From an uncultured Pseudomonadota bacterium (GTDB lineage Bacteria > Myxococcota_A > UBA9042 > CAIXZC01), in NCBI GenBank assembly GCA_937876385.1, contig CALFHQ010000309.1:1-12861 (forward strand): a stretch of DNA of 12,861 nucleotides. The letters run 5' to 3'. The notes beneath the pieces are model-generated. The model did no database searches. It saw only the letters and a list, made by a program, of their open reading frames with translations, and was not told where the DNA came from. Shown one piece after another: positions 1 to 7,294 of this stretch. Positions within the stretch are counted from its first letter, which is position 1; the number at the start of each line of letters is the position of its first letter. The position numbers were made by a program, and so were the translations under genes.

Positions 1-299
1 TGCTCACTTTGGACGCCGAGATGAACGCTCAAGCCGGCTTCTTTGCGTGGGTGGAAGCGGTTCCCGCTGGTCTTGCCTCGACGCAGGCGAGCATTTCCAC
101 TCCCCACCCGGGTGTCGTTCAGATTGTGTTGGAGGGGGACACCAGTGTCGCCTACGCTTTCTTCAACCGCACTGAGGAAGCTGTCCAGTTGAGCGGAGAT
201 TGGCCCGCCGGCAACTCTTCGCTGACGGTTTTGCCGGGGGTTGCCTGGGTGGGGCCAGATGGAGAGACTCGAGGAGCTACTTTTCCAACACCGGAATGA
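1..299 (+). CDS. 3' end of an unidentified protein (partial, 5' end outside window)
   Basis: The frame is open from the first complete codon at position 3 to the TGA at 297-299, giving about 98 C-terminal residues. The first possible start inside the window is a TTG at 9-11, but nothing suggests that it is the true start; the frame simply runs in from the left. The visible part alternates hydrophobic and polar residues, for example VVQIVLEGD, SVAYAFFNRT and VLPGVAWVG. This suggests a beta-rich C-terminal domain such as those that end many secreted carbohydrate-active enzymes, but no motif identifies a family. The last 23 bases overlap the end of the convergent GH106 gene. GC-rich third codon positions support real coding. 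The function is unknown. A sugar-related role would fit the neighbour but is only a guess. Confidence 0.6.
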   Translation, partial: LTLDAEMNAQAGFFAWVEAVPAGLASTQASISTPHPGVVQIVLEGDTSVAYAFFNRTEEAVQLSGDWPAGNSSLTVLPGVAWVGPDGETRGATFPTPE

Positions 300-3200
300 G
301 ACGAATGGGTCCATCAATACCCACCGGGATCCGAGTGTCTTCCTTTCCTTTGAACTCAACGTAGCGCGGGTCATCGCTGTCCCCCAATCCCAGCAATCGA
401 TTTCGCAGGGGAGGGATAAGCGTGAAGGCGATGGGGGTCTCGGAAGCTGATTTGGTGACCTCGTGGTGGATTCGGAAGGGGGGAGTGAGGGCCACGGACT
501 CCAGGGTCGGGTTGTCCATTACGACGATGCCTCGAACGTCCCCAAAGTCGATTACATAGTCTCCAGGTTCCACTGGACACAGCTCGTAGTGACCTGGGCT
601 GGAGCAGAAGGTCAACGCTTCGTCGGTCCACAGACCAACCCCATCAAGGGCGACCTCCTGCTCGTCGTTGGCGACGTCGGTACCGCTCACAAGCCCCGAA
701 AGGCAATCGACTTCGAAGGCGGAATCGAAATCCAACTCCAGCGCAACGCTCCACCCTGTGTCTTTCGAAGGGGGCTCGAAACCACAAAGGAGGATGCCGC
801 TTTCCATGGGTGCCAGGCGCACCGACATGTCCTCTTCCTTGATTCCATACCGGCTGTTCATGACGTCAAGCCAGATGGGTTGCGAGCAACCATCCACCAC
901 GGTGAAGGTTGGCTGAACCTCTGTTGTGGAGCTGTTTCGAATGAAGAAGAGGTGAGCACCGTTGGCCAGGATTCGGTGAGCGAATCGTACCTTCCCCCCT
1001 TCCTTAACATCGGTCCATTTGAGGGAGGGAACCCCGGTCGTTGCTGCGAGAGTTTCGGGGAGTTCTTCCACCGACTCCAGCACCGTCCCCGCCGCCTTGG
1101 CTCTCTCGATGGACAGAGCCACAGCCGCATCCCCTGCCTCGAAATTGTCGAATCCCGGCTGCGCATCTGGGGTAGAACCGGCAAACACAATGGGGGCTCC
1201 AGCTTGTGCCAGAACTTCCAGCTTCTGCGCCGTGGCCAAAGGCATTGCCTCGATGTCTGCCACTACGAGGACATCAAAGGAGTTCCCCCGGATCGTCCAC
1301 TTTCCATCCTGGAAGTCGGCCTGTTCCAGGCTGTCGTCGTTTACCCAGGTCCAGGCAATCCCTTGTTGGTGAATGGCCTGCAAGACCGGCCAGAGGGACT
1401 CCATCCAACGTCCGGCCTTTCCCAAATCCCGGTCCCCGAACACCGTATCCACGAGTTGAAACAGGGTGTTCTCTGATGCCGGTGGTTCGAAATCGAATAG
1501 CCCGCCCAGGAAGAGGACCTCGGAGTGATCCTCCATTCGAGCCAGAGCGGCGGTGCTTCCCAACCATGGATAGTAGACGGCAGCATCCACCGCAGGACGT
1601 CCCAATCTCATGAAATACTGCATGCGAGCTACGTATCGATTGAGGGTGGGGAACCACTCAAAGTATGCATTGGAAGGGGAAATGTTCGACGAATAGGTTC
1701 CCATTCCGCTCCAGGGAGAGCTGAATGCGTTCCATCCCTGTTCCCCGTAGATCTCGGGCTTTCCTATCTGATAGGGGAAACCGTGGTAGACCATTTGGTT
1801 GATTCCGGCGAGGAAGAGCTTGTCGGCAGCGGCTCGAAGCTTGGTGGGGGTGAGCATGTGATCCCGCCCTGCCCAGACCAGTGATTCGGCGCTGATAACG
1901 GGGCGGTTGTACCACAGACCCCCTGCGGACACCGCCTTCAAGAACAAGTCGCTGCCCCCTGCATACAGTTGCTCAGCTTCAGGAATCTGGCTTTCCCCAG
2001 ACGCCCGTATGACGTCCACCGCCAAACCATAGGTTTGGGCCCTGGACTTCAGGCCGTTCTTGTCCGCAAAATCGGCGCACACCTTCACAAACCGCTCGAT
2101 GAACAGTTCTGATGCCGTCAACGCATAGTCGTGTTGCAGCCTCTCATCCATTTCGCCAAAAGAGTAGGGCGCTTTGCGGGCTATTCCGGCCCCGTCGAAG
2201 ATGTGGTCGTCGGCTCCGGGAATGAGCATTGCCGGCAGATAGGGGGTAGCGTCGTACCCGCGACGTTCCTTGAACTGGGCCAGAAAATCGTCCGTGAAGA
2301 AGCGCTCCGATTTCAACTCGAAGCTGTCGTTGAAGAAGCCTCGCAGAGGAGCGCCGTAGTAAGGCACCATCCCCGTACGCTCCCCCATCAGGTGCTCCAG
2401 ATTCGCTCGAAAGCGGGCTTCGTTGAAGTGATCCACGACGAACCCGGGCTCTGGTTGGGCGATGAGGCTGGGGAATTCTCCATCGGGCATGGAGAACAAA
2501 GCGACAACGACCCACTCTCCGGTGGGTACGTCCCACTTCAAGGTGCCCGTGCCTGAGACCTTGTCGGTGAGGACCACGGTGGAGGCCGGGTCCAGGATGA
2601 GGGAGTCGGTGATTACGAAGGGGTTGGCTTCTCGCACCCCTCCGGTCTTCCGAGAAGCGACCACGGCCACGAGCTCCGCTTCCTCGGGCAGGTATCTCGC
2701 CAGGGGCTCTCCAAACCCGGCGGCCATTTCGCTGACTTCGTAGAAAGCCGGCGTGTCCGGGCCGTCGAGGGCGAGGGTGAGGGATTGTGGCCCCTGGACG
2801 ACGTGCTCCGAATGCACCAGGGTGTGCAGCGAGTCATCCATCGAAATGTGGTTCCCTCCGCTGGCCCAGCCCGATCCCAGAGTGAGGTCCAGGGACAGTC
2901 CGGAATCAATCGCTGCATCCATTGCACAGGCCACATGAGCCCAGAAGGCTGGAGTGTCGTGGGCCAGGCGTCTGGCCAGTTCGTCTGCCGGTGCTTCGGG
3001 GTTCAAAGCAGCATTGAAGGGCTGGATTTCTGCTCCTCCAAAGCCATTTTGGGCCAACAGTTGAATCTCGGAAGCCAACTTAGAATCGTCCACGTCGGCA
3101 CCGGGCCACCACCACCGAACCCACGGCCGAAACTCCACTGACGGGTCAAAGGCGGTTTCCCACGACCAGGCCACTGTTGGGTAAGGGTGGGAATCGGAAT

Positions 3201-3369
3201 CGTTCATCGCGTCCGTTGGTGCATCCGTTCGGGAATCGAAGGAAGCTTCGTCTGCAGTGACGTCCCCTTGAAGATCGGTGTTGGGGGACGAAGAATCGTT
3301 GGAACTGCACCCCAGAGTGAGCAGCAAAACCCAGGAAAGGACCACCGAACGAGTCGAGAAATGGAGCAT
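277..3369 (-). CDS. GH106-type alpha-L-rhamnosidase lipoprotein
   Basis: This 1030-residue protein is probably an exported exo-acting glycosidase that removes terminal alpha-L-rhamnose from polysaccharides or glycoconjugates. The N terminus (M1-C21) is a lipoprotein signal peptide ending TLGC; Thr at -3 is not the commonest lipobox residue. An Asp/Ser-rich linker follows (residues 22-62). The catalytic region opens with the GH106 hallmark VRWWWPGADV (about 84-93), then LLAQNGFGGAEIQPF (104-118) and DLTLGSGWASGG (161-172). Further family-like blocks are FFNDSFELK (345-353), a GES-IPEAE segment (458-466) and VISAESLVW (491-499). Conserved acids such as E351 and E495 are candidate catalytic residues, but I cannot assign acid and base without an alignment. 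Family members act by inversion. GGAGG sits upstream of the ATG. The neighbouring plus-strand genes run convergently on one side and divergently on the other, so it appears to be transcribed alone. Confidence 0.85.
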   Translation of the reverse strand: MLHFSTRSVVLSWVLLLTLGCSSNDSSSPNTDLQGDVTADEASFDSRTDAPTDAMNDSDSHPYPTVAWSWETAFDPSVEFRPWVRWWWPGADVDDSKLASEIQLLAQNGFGGAEIQPFNAALNPEAPADELARRLAHDTPAFWAHVACAMDAAIDSGLSLDLTLGSGWASGGNHISMDDSLHTLVHSEHVVQGPQSLTLALDGPDTPAFYEVSEMAAGFGEPLARYLPEEAELVAVVASRKTGGVREANPFVITDSLILDPASTVVLTDKVSGTGTLKWDVPTGEWVVVALFSMPDGEFPSLIAQPEPGFVVDHFNEARFRANLEHLMGERTGMVPYYGAPLRGFFNDSFELKSERFFTDDFLAQFKERRGYDATPYLPAMLIPGADDHIFDGAGIARKAPYSFGEMDERLQHDYALTASELFIERFVKVCADFADKNGLKSRAQTYGLAVDVIRASGESQIPEAEQLYAGGSDLFLKAVSAGGLWYNRPVISAESLVWAGRDHMLTPTKLRAAADKLFLAGINQMVYHGFPYQIGKPEIYGEQGWNAFSSPWSGMGTYSSNISPSNAYFEWFPTLNRYVARMQYFMRLGRPAVDAAVYYPWLGSTAALARMEDHSEVLFLGGLFDFEPPASENTLFQLVDTVFGDRDLGKAGRWMESLWPVLQAIHQQGIAWTWVNDDSLEQADFQDGKWTIRGNSFDVLVVADIEAMPLATAQKLEVLAQAGAPIVFAGSTPDAQPGFDNFEAGDAAVALSIERAKAAGTVLESVEELPETLAATTGVPSLKWTDVKEGGKVRFAHRILANGAHLFFIRNSSTTEVQPTFTVVDGCSQPIWLDVMNSRYGIKEEDMSVRLAPMESGILLCGFEPPSKDTGWSVALELDFDSAFEVDCLSGLVSGTDVANDEQEVALDGVGLWTDEALTFCSSPGHYELCPVEPGDYVIDFGDVRGIVVMDNPTLESVALTPPFRIHHEVTKSASETPIAFTLIPPLRNRLLGLGDSDDPRYVEFKGKEDTRIPVGIDGPIRLIPVLEK

Positions 3370-3522
3370 GGACGCCTCCGGCCAAATCGTTGTGAACCAC
3401 TACAGCCGCACGGTAGCTTTGCTGGTTGGGTTTTGCAAGTTCGACTCCCAGGGGCGATCCGGGAACCAATTTGATGCAAATGAACGAACCAGGATGGGAA
3501 GGCAGACTGCACTCATTATCAG

Positions 3523-3550
3523 TTGCTTTGAATAACTCCAGGCTGATAAC
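3523..3550 (+). promoter_or_regulatory. possible weak promoter for the C-x10-C repeat lipoprotein
   Basis: TTGCTT at 3523-3528 and GATAAC at 3545-3550 are separated by 16 bases, giving 3/6 and 4/6 matches to sigma-70 hexamers. A transcript starting just downstream would have a leader of about 30 bases. This is the best candidate I see in the 219-bp divergent spacer 3370-3588, but the match is poor and could be chance. Confidence 0.2.
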
Positions 3551-3588
3551 GTACTGGAAGCGACCTGACAACTGCTAGAGGGAGTTCC

Positions 3589-4665
3589 ATGAAGAAGAAT
3601 CAACTACTGTTTTGGGCGGCCATCGCTGTGTTCGCACTGTTCATACAGGCCTGCGGCCCCACCTACGTCTATCAGACCCCACCGGCCGAAACCATCGAGC
3701 AGCCAGTGTACAACGAGGTCATCGTGGAATGCCCCGAAGGGACCTACTGGGACGGCGATGTTTGTGTCTCTACGGTGGTACAGCCCATGACACAATGCCC
3801 GGACGGAACCTCCTACCACAACGGTCGTTGCATAGCGCACGAGACTCTGGTCAAACAGCGATGCCCGGCGGGCTCCTGGTGGGACAACGGTCGCTGCATC
3901 CAGACGTCGACTCGATGTCCGCAAGGGTCGAAGTACGCCGACGGTCGTTGTATTCCGCTGACGGTGAGATGTCCCGTTGGTACCGAGTTTGATGGTGCCC
4001 GATGTGCCTCCAACGCCCCAATGACCAAGTGTCCTCGAGGGCAGCATGTGGACGGGGGCCGGTGTGTTCTGGACACCGTCGAGCGGTGCCCGGCGGGGCA
4101 GACATTCGACGGCCGTCGCTGCGTGACCCCCGCGCCGACCAATTGCCCCAGAGGAACCGTTCTGCAGGATGGTCGGTGCGTGAAACCGGCTCCGAAGTGC
4201 GCCTACGGCACGACCTGGAACGGCCGGGCGTGTGTTCAGACGCAGTCGGACAAGCGGTGTCCGAAGGGCACTGTTCTTCAGAGAGGCAAGTGCATTTCGA
4301 AACCGGCAGCACGAAAGTGCGGCAAGGGGTACACGTGGGACGGGGCCAAGTGCAAGCCTGTGAAGTCGGCTCCTGTGGTTCGGTGCCCGCGCAACACGAA
4401 GGCGGTCAATGGCAAGTGCGTTGCAGTCTCAAACGCCAAGAAATGCCCCAAAGGGACCACCTTGGTTCGGGGCACTTGCGTGGCAAACAAGCCCCAACCA
4501 AAGTGCCGGGCCGGGTCCAAGTGGGATGGTCGCAAGTGCGTGAAGCTCCCCACCAAGAGGTGCCCCGACGGCACCGACCTGAAGAACGGTCGCTGCGTTA
4601 CGACGCAGCGCTGCCCTACGGGTCAAAAATTTGATGGAAAGAAGTGCATTCAAACCAGCCGATAG
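3589..4665 (+). CDS. lipoprotein built of 16 C-x10-C repeats
   Basis: The protein has 358 residues. The ATG follows a GAGGGAG ribosome binding site. Residues 1-22 form a signal peptide ending IQAC, so C22 is probably lipidated and the protein anchored to the envelope. After a short linker, residues 48-353 hold 16 consecutive copies of a 12-residue unit close to CPxGTxxDGxxC. Every copy has exactly ten residues between its two cysteines, while linkers between units vary from 5 to 10 residues. That gives 32 repeat cysteines, enough for 16 disulfides after export. Aromatic residues dominate before the DG in the first units. Later units are rich in Lys and Arg, so the C-terminal half is strongly basic. 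I do not recognise a named family. Short Cys-Pro-x-Gly units with an aromatic-Asp-Gly turn occur in surface and adhesive proteins, but no function can be assigned. Its stop lies 5 bp from the end of the convergent SprT-like gene. Confidence 0.88.
   Translation: MKKNQLLFWAAIAVFALFIQACGPTYVYQTPPAETIEQPVYNEVIVECPEGTYWDGDVCVSTVVQPMTQCPDGTSYHNGRCIAHETLVKQRCPAGSWWDNGRCIQTSTRCPQGSKYADGRCIPLTVRCPVGTEFDGARCASNAPMTKCPRGQHVDGGRCVLDTVERCPAGQTFDGRRCVTPAPTNCPRGTVLQDGRCVKPAPKCAYGTTWNGRACVQTQSDKRCPKGTVLQRGKCISKPAARKCGKGYTWDGAKCKPVKSAPVVRCPRNTKAVNGKCVAVSNAKKCPKGTTLVRGTCVANKPQPKCRAGSKWDGRKCVKLPTKRCPDGTDLKNGRCVTTQRCPTGQKFDGKKCIQTSR
3730..4647 (+). repeat. 16-fold protein repeat region (C-x10-C units)
   Basis: The stretch encodes residues 48-353 of the lipoprotein. 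The first unit is CPEGTYWDGDVC and the last is CPTGQKFDGKKC. Cysteine spacing inside units is invariant. The first cysteine is followed by Pro in 13 of 16 units; the exceptions begin CAY, CGK and CRA. The DNA copies have drifted far apart, so this is an old protein-level array rather than a recent tandem DNA expansion. Confidence 0.85.
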
Positions 4666-4670
4666 CCTTT

Positions 4671-5852
4671 CTACGCCAACTTCCGTGACCAACGACTGAG
4701 AAAAGCTTCTGCTTCCTCAAAACGCTCGAATTCTCGTTCGTCTCCTCGAAAGGCGGAGGTATGGACGTGGCTGCGTCCGTTCACCTTCTTGATGCCGTGG
4801 ACGCGGTGCAGAAGCTCGTGATAGACCACGAACTCCACGACAAACGAGGGTACGTCAGGGTGGTCCAGAGAACTTGCGACGAGGATCCGGTTCTGGGAAA
4901 ACTGGAAGCGCCCAAAGGTACGGGCAGAGGGGGTCAGGCTCCATTGAATCGTGGGGCGTGTCTGGGCCGAATCGAAGTACTTGCGGTTGACCCGGTCGAA
5001 GGCGGAGTTCAGGTCGTGGTGTTGTCCCACTGCGGATTCCTCTGCCGGAAGCACCGGCCCTTCGAGGGCTGCTAAGGTCTCAATGAACTGGGGCTTGTTG
5101 GCGAACTCCCCTACCAGATCCCCTAGACCGTCCTGCCGAGGATTTCGGCTCCGGAGCACGAAAGGGGTCCAGAACTCCTCCCCGAAGGTGACGAATGCTT
5201 CGTTGCATCGCACGGAAATGCGACCCCCTTTGGGGCTCATGCGGAACAGAGAACGCATGGCCATGGGGCTGAGAATCCACTCTCCGGGGGTGAAGCCGAC
5301 ACGGGGTAGGGCTTCCTGCACCAGCCAAAGAGCCCTCAGGTGGAGGGCCAGGTTGTCGGCTTCCGAGAGGAAGCGAAGCCAGGAATAGGCGTGCCGCGTC
5401 GGTGCGGCCAACTCCCAGGGGCGGCAATCGTAGCTCTCGCAGACCTCGTCCACGGTGTCGATGGTGCTCTCAAAACGCTTGATGAGGCTGCCTGCCCTGA
5501 GTCCTTCCCCACGGTATCGGCTGAGGTGGTGCCACATGTCGGTACCGGCATCCCGCACGATGGCTGTGACGTTCTGGATGTGGGGGATTTTTCGCTGGGC
5601 GTGCAGCCCATCTGTTTGGGGCTCTGGAATGACCCGGAGGTCCAGATTCTTCAGCGCCTCATAGGCTCGCCTTGAAGGCCCCGGGAGGTCGTTGGGGGTG
5701 GTTCCTTCATTTCGGCAGATGGTTTCCACGGCCAGGACGATGGTTCTTACCTGGTCTCGAAATCGGTGATGCTCGGCGACGGGTAATCCCCGTTGGAGGC
5801 GGTTTCGGATTTCATTGTGGACCTTTACGAGCCCGGAGATACGGATGGGCAT
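4671..5852 (-). CDS. SprT-like zinc metallopeptidase-domain protein
   Basis: The protein has 393 residues. I chose the ATG at 5852 because GGAGGA (5863-5868) lies 10 bases upstream, inside the end of the preceding gene, and because the family-like sequence begins here; the open frame further upstream is a shadow of that gene. The C-terminal part, from about residue 280, resembles SprT-like domains: FDRVNRKYFD (285-294), an IQWSL strand (302-306), GRFQF (314-318), then YHELLH (344-349). H345 and H349 are the HExxH zinc ligands with E346 catalytic, and H362 or H364 may be the third ligand. The first 270 residues match nothing I know. They are rich in charged and aromatic residues and have no signal peptide, so the protein should be cytoplasmic. 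Known SprT/Spartan proteins include DNA-protein crosslink proteases, but standalone bacterial versions are mostly uncharacterised. The 4-bp gap to the upstream lipoprotein gene implies translation from one mRNA. Confidence 0.82.
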   Translation of the reverse strand: MPIRISGLVKVHNEIRNRLQRGLPVAEHHRFRDQVRTIVLAVETICRNEGTTPNDLPGPSRRAYEALKNLDLRVIPEPQTDGLHAQRKIPHIQNVTAIVRDAGTDMWHHLSRYRGEGLRAGSLIKRFESTIDTVDEVCESYDCRPWELAAPTRHAYSWLRFLSEADNLALHLRALWLVQEALPRVGFTPGEWILSPMAMRSLFRMSPKGGRISVRCNEAFVTFGEEFWTPFVLRSRNPRQDGLGDLVGEFANKPQFIETLAALEGPVLPAEESAVGQHHDLNSAFDRVNRKYFDSAQTRPTIQWSLTPSARTFGRFQFSQNRILVASSLDHPDVPSFVVEFVVYHELLHRVHGIKKVNGRSHVHTSAFRGDEREFERFEEAEAFLSRWSRKLA

Positions 5853-5856
5853 ACCC

Positions 5857-7164
5857 TCAGCTTCCTCCGGGACCGGCCAGACACTTGTAGCTCTCGCAGT
5901 GGCCTTCGGTGAGGGTCTGGCACTCCTCGCAAAGGTCGTATGGGCAGTAGACGACACATTCGGGGAGCAGGTCTGACGGGATGTTCGACCCTTCGACGAG
6001 GCACGGATCCATCTCCACCTGGGCTCGAGTCTTGATCTCTGGACAGGGGCAACAAGTGTCCCACTGTGTGGCAACGACGCAGTCGATGTTGGAAACGCAA
6101 GAGTCGAGGAAGGCATCGGCACAGGAATCGGGGACGCAGGAGCTGCTCCAGCCGGCGGGGAAGCAGAAGGACCCCTCTGCACACGTGTCCATGGCGTTGC
6201 AGTAGTGGGTGCAGAAAGGAGGGAGGGATGGGTCGGCAAAGACGCCCATGCTGCACATGTTCGCCACGAGTCCATCACAGGCATCCGGGTTCGTGTCGCA
6301 AAGGGTGCCGACTCCCTGTTGGTCGACGGCACCGGTAAGGCACGAACTTGGGGCGGAGCACTGACCGGGCCCGTAGTACTGCATGGCGTCGCACACCTCC
6401 ATGCAGGAGCACCAGTTGGCACCCTGGCAAATCTGGCCAGTCGGGCACTCTTCATCTTCCCAGCACTGCCCGGCTTCCGGCGCAAGGACACACGTTCCTG
6501 GGAATCCGCCCAGACCACCGCCCACGCAGATTTCTCCGTTGGCGCACATGGAATCGATGAAGCAGCAACCGGACGGATCGGCGTCCACGCACTTTCCTGT
6601 CTGGTCCATCACGAAGCACATAGCTCCGCAGGGGCAGACGGATGCGCCTTGGCACATCTTTCCCGGTGCGCAGTCAGTAAACCACCAGCACTCGTCTCCA
6701 GTGGGAGGAACCTTGCAAACGCCGGTGTACCCTTCGAGTCCTCCGACACATTCCTGACTACCGGAGCAGTCGTCGTCACTCATGCAGCAGCCGGGGGGAA
6801 CATCGATGTCTGGAGAGGAATCAACGAGGGTGTCTTCAACGACTTCCTCGGACAGGTCTTCCATGGCGTCGGAGAGGCTGTCTGGAACCACGTCGTCGGG
6901 GATCTGGATGTCTTGAAACTCGACATCGACGGCGTCGGTGCCAATATCTGCGAGCACTTCGCCGGCGTCTACGGCAGAGATATCGGCGTCCGGCACACCA
7001 ACGGCATCGAGAACGTCGGCCACAGCATCAAGGGGGGTTGCCCCATCAGACGAGGCAAGGTCCAACGGCTGGCCATCAAGATCCGAGTCAAATCCAATCT
7101 TGCCCGTTCCGTCGCAGCTCAACAAACCCAATGCCAACAGAAGCGCCAATGCTGTTCGTTTCAT
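5857..7164 (-). CDS. cysteine-rich lipoprotein with duplicated module
   Basis: The protein has 435 residues. The ATG follows GGGGGAA, and the signal peptide ends LLSC with C17 as the lipidation site. Asp follows at +2, which in E. coli would favour inner-membrane retention, although that rule may not hold here. Residues 26-122 are an acidic Asp/Val/Ala-rich linker almost free of basic residues. From C126 on it is a dense cysteine domain. Residues 126-192 and 200-269 are a tandem duplication sharing the framework CC-x5-C-x5-CVGG, then GxC, CW, CQGA, CxC and GxC. A third region (275-348) and a C-terminal segment (356-428, with the CCPC cluster at 371-374) have other cysteine spacings. The architecture is typical of exported myxobacterial-type proteins, but I recognise no enzyme motif; a structural or binding role is plausible. 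It is probably the first gene of a two-gene unit with the SprT-like gene. Confidence 0.87.
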   Translation of the reverse strand: MKRTALALLLALGLLSCDGTGKIGFDSDLDGQPLDLASSDGATPLDAVADVLDAVGVPDADISAVDAGEVLADIGTDAVDVEFQDIQIPDDVVPDSLSDAMEDLSEEVVEDTLVDSSPDIDVPPGCCMSDDDCSGSQECVGGLEGYTGVCKVPPTGDECWWFTDCAPGKMCQGASVCPCGAMCFVMDQTGKCVDADPSGCCFIDSMCANGEICVGGGLGGFPGTCVLAPEAGQCWEDEECPTGQICQGANWCSCMEVCDAMQYYGPGQCSAPSSCLTGAVDQQGVGTLCDTNPDACDGLVANMCSMGVFADPSLPPFCTHYCNAMDTCAEGSFCFPAGWSSSCVPDSCADAFLDSCVSNIDCVVATQWDTCCPCPEIKTRAQVEMDPCLVEGSNIPSDLLPECVVYCPYDLCEECQTLTEGHCESYKCLAGPGGS

Positions 7165-7199
7165 AATCTTCCCCCGCCTGTGTGACTGACTCCGGGGAC

Positions 7200-7229
7200 A
7201 TTGTAGCGAACTTGCCGGTAGAAAGTCGA
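7200..7229 (-). promoter_or_regulatory. probable sigma-70-like promoter for the cysteine-rich lipoprotein gene
   Basis: On the minus strand TCGACT (7229-7224, 4/6 to TTGACA) is followed after 18 bases by TACAAT (7205-7200, 5/6 to TATAAT). Transcription from about 7193 would leave a leader of about 28 bases, including the GGGGGAA ribosome binding site. The site lies in the 130-bp gap after the CotH-lectin gene, so the lipoprotein/SprT pair may be transcribed independently of it. Confidence 0.4.
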
Positions 7230-7294
7230 GGGATGAGCTTTGTGAGATGAGTTTTGAGCTGCAATATGGGGGTCTGCTTGCTGCTTTTGGCGCC

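Noticed and set aside
463..1476. 337-codon open frame on the plus strand
   Set aside because: It is antisense to the GH106 gene, whose conserved motifs fix the coding strand. The translation has no domain logic, signal or repeat pattern.
3730..4647. CRISPR-like or satellite DNA array in the C-x10-C region
   Set aside because: Units repeat at the protein level only. The DNA copies differ widely, there are no spacers of constant length, and a single frame is open throughout.
4666..4670. bidirectional terminator between the convergent repeat-lipoprotein and SprT-like genes
   Set aside because: The gap is 5 bp and no hairpin with a T-run is visible around it.
5853..6518. 222-codon N-terminal extension of the SprT-like gene
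   Set aside because: It is out of frame inside the cysteine-rich lipoprotein gene, and its Ser/Pro/Arg-rich translation is typical of a shifted frame. The ATG at 5852 has its own ribosome binding site.
6205..7185. 326-codon open frame on the plus strand
   Set aside because: It is antisense to the cysteine-rich lipoprotein, whose lipobox, acidic linker and duplicated modules are clearly the real reading.
7230..7238. a third copy of the word GGGATGAGC also found at 9201 and 9373
   Set aside because: Only nine bases match and the flanks differ, so chance is sufficient.
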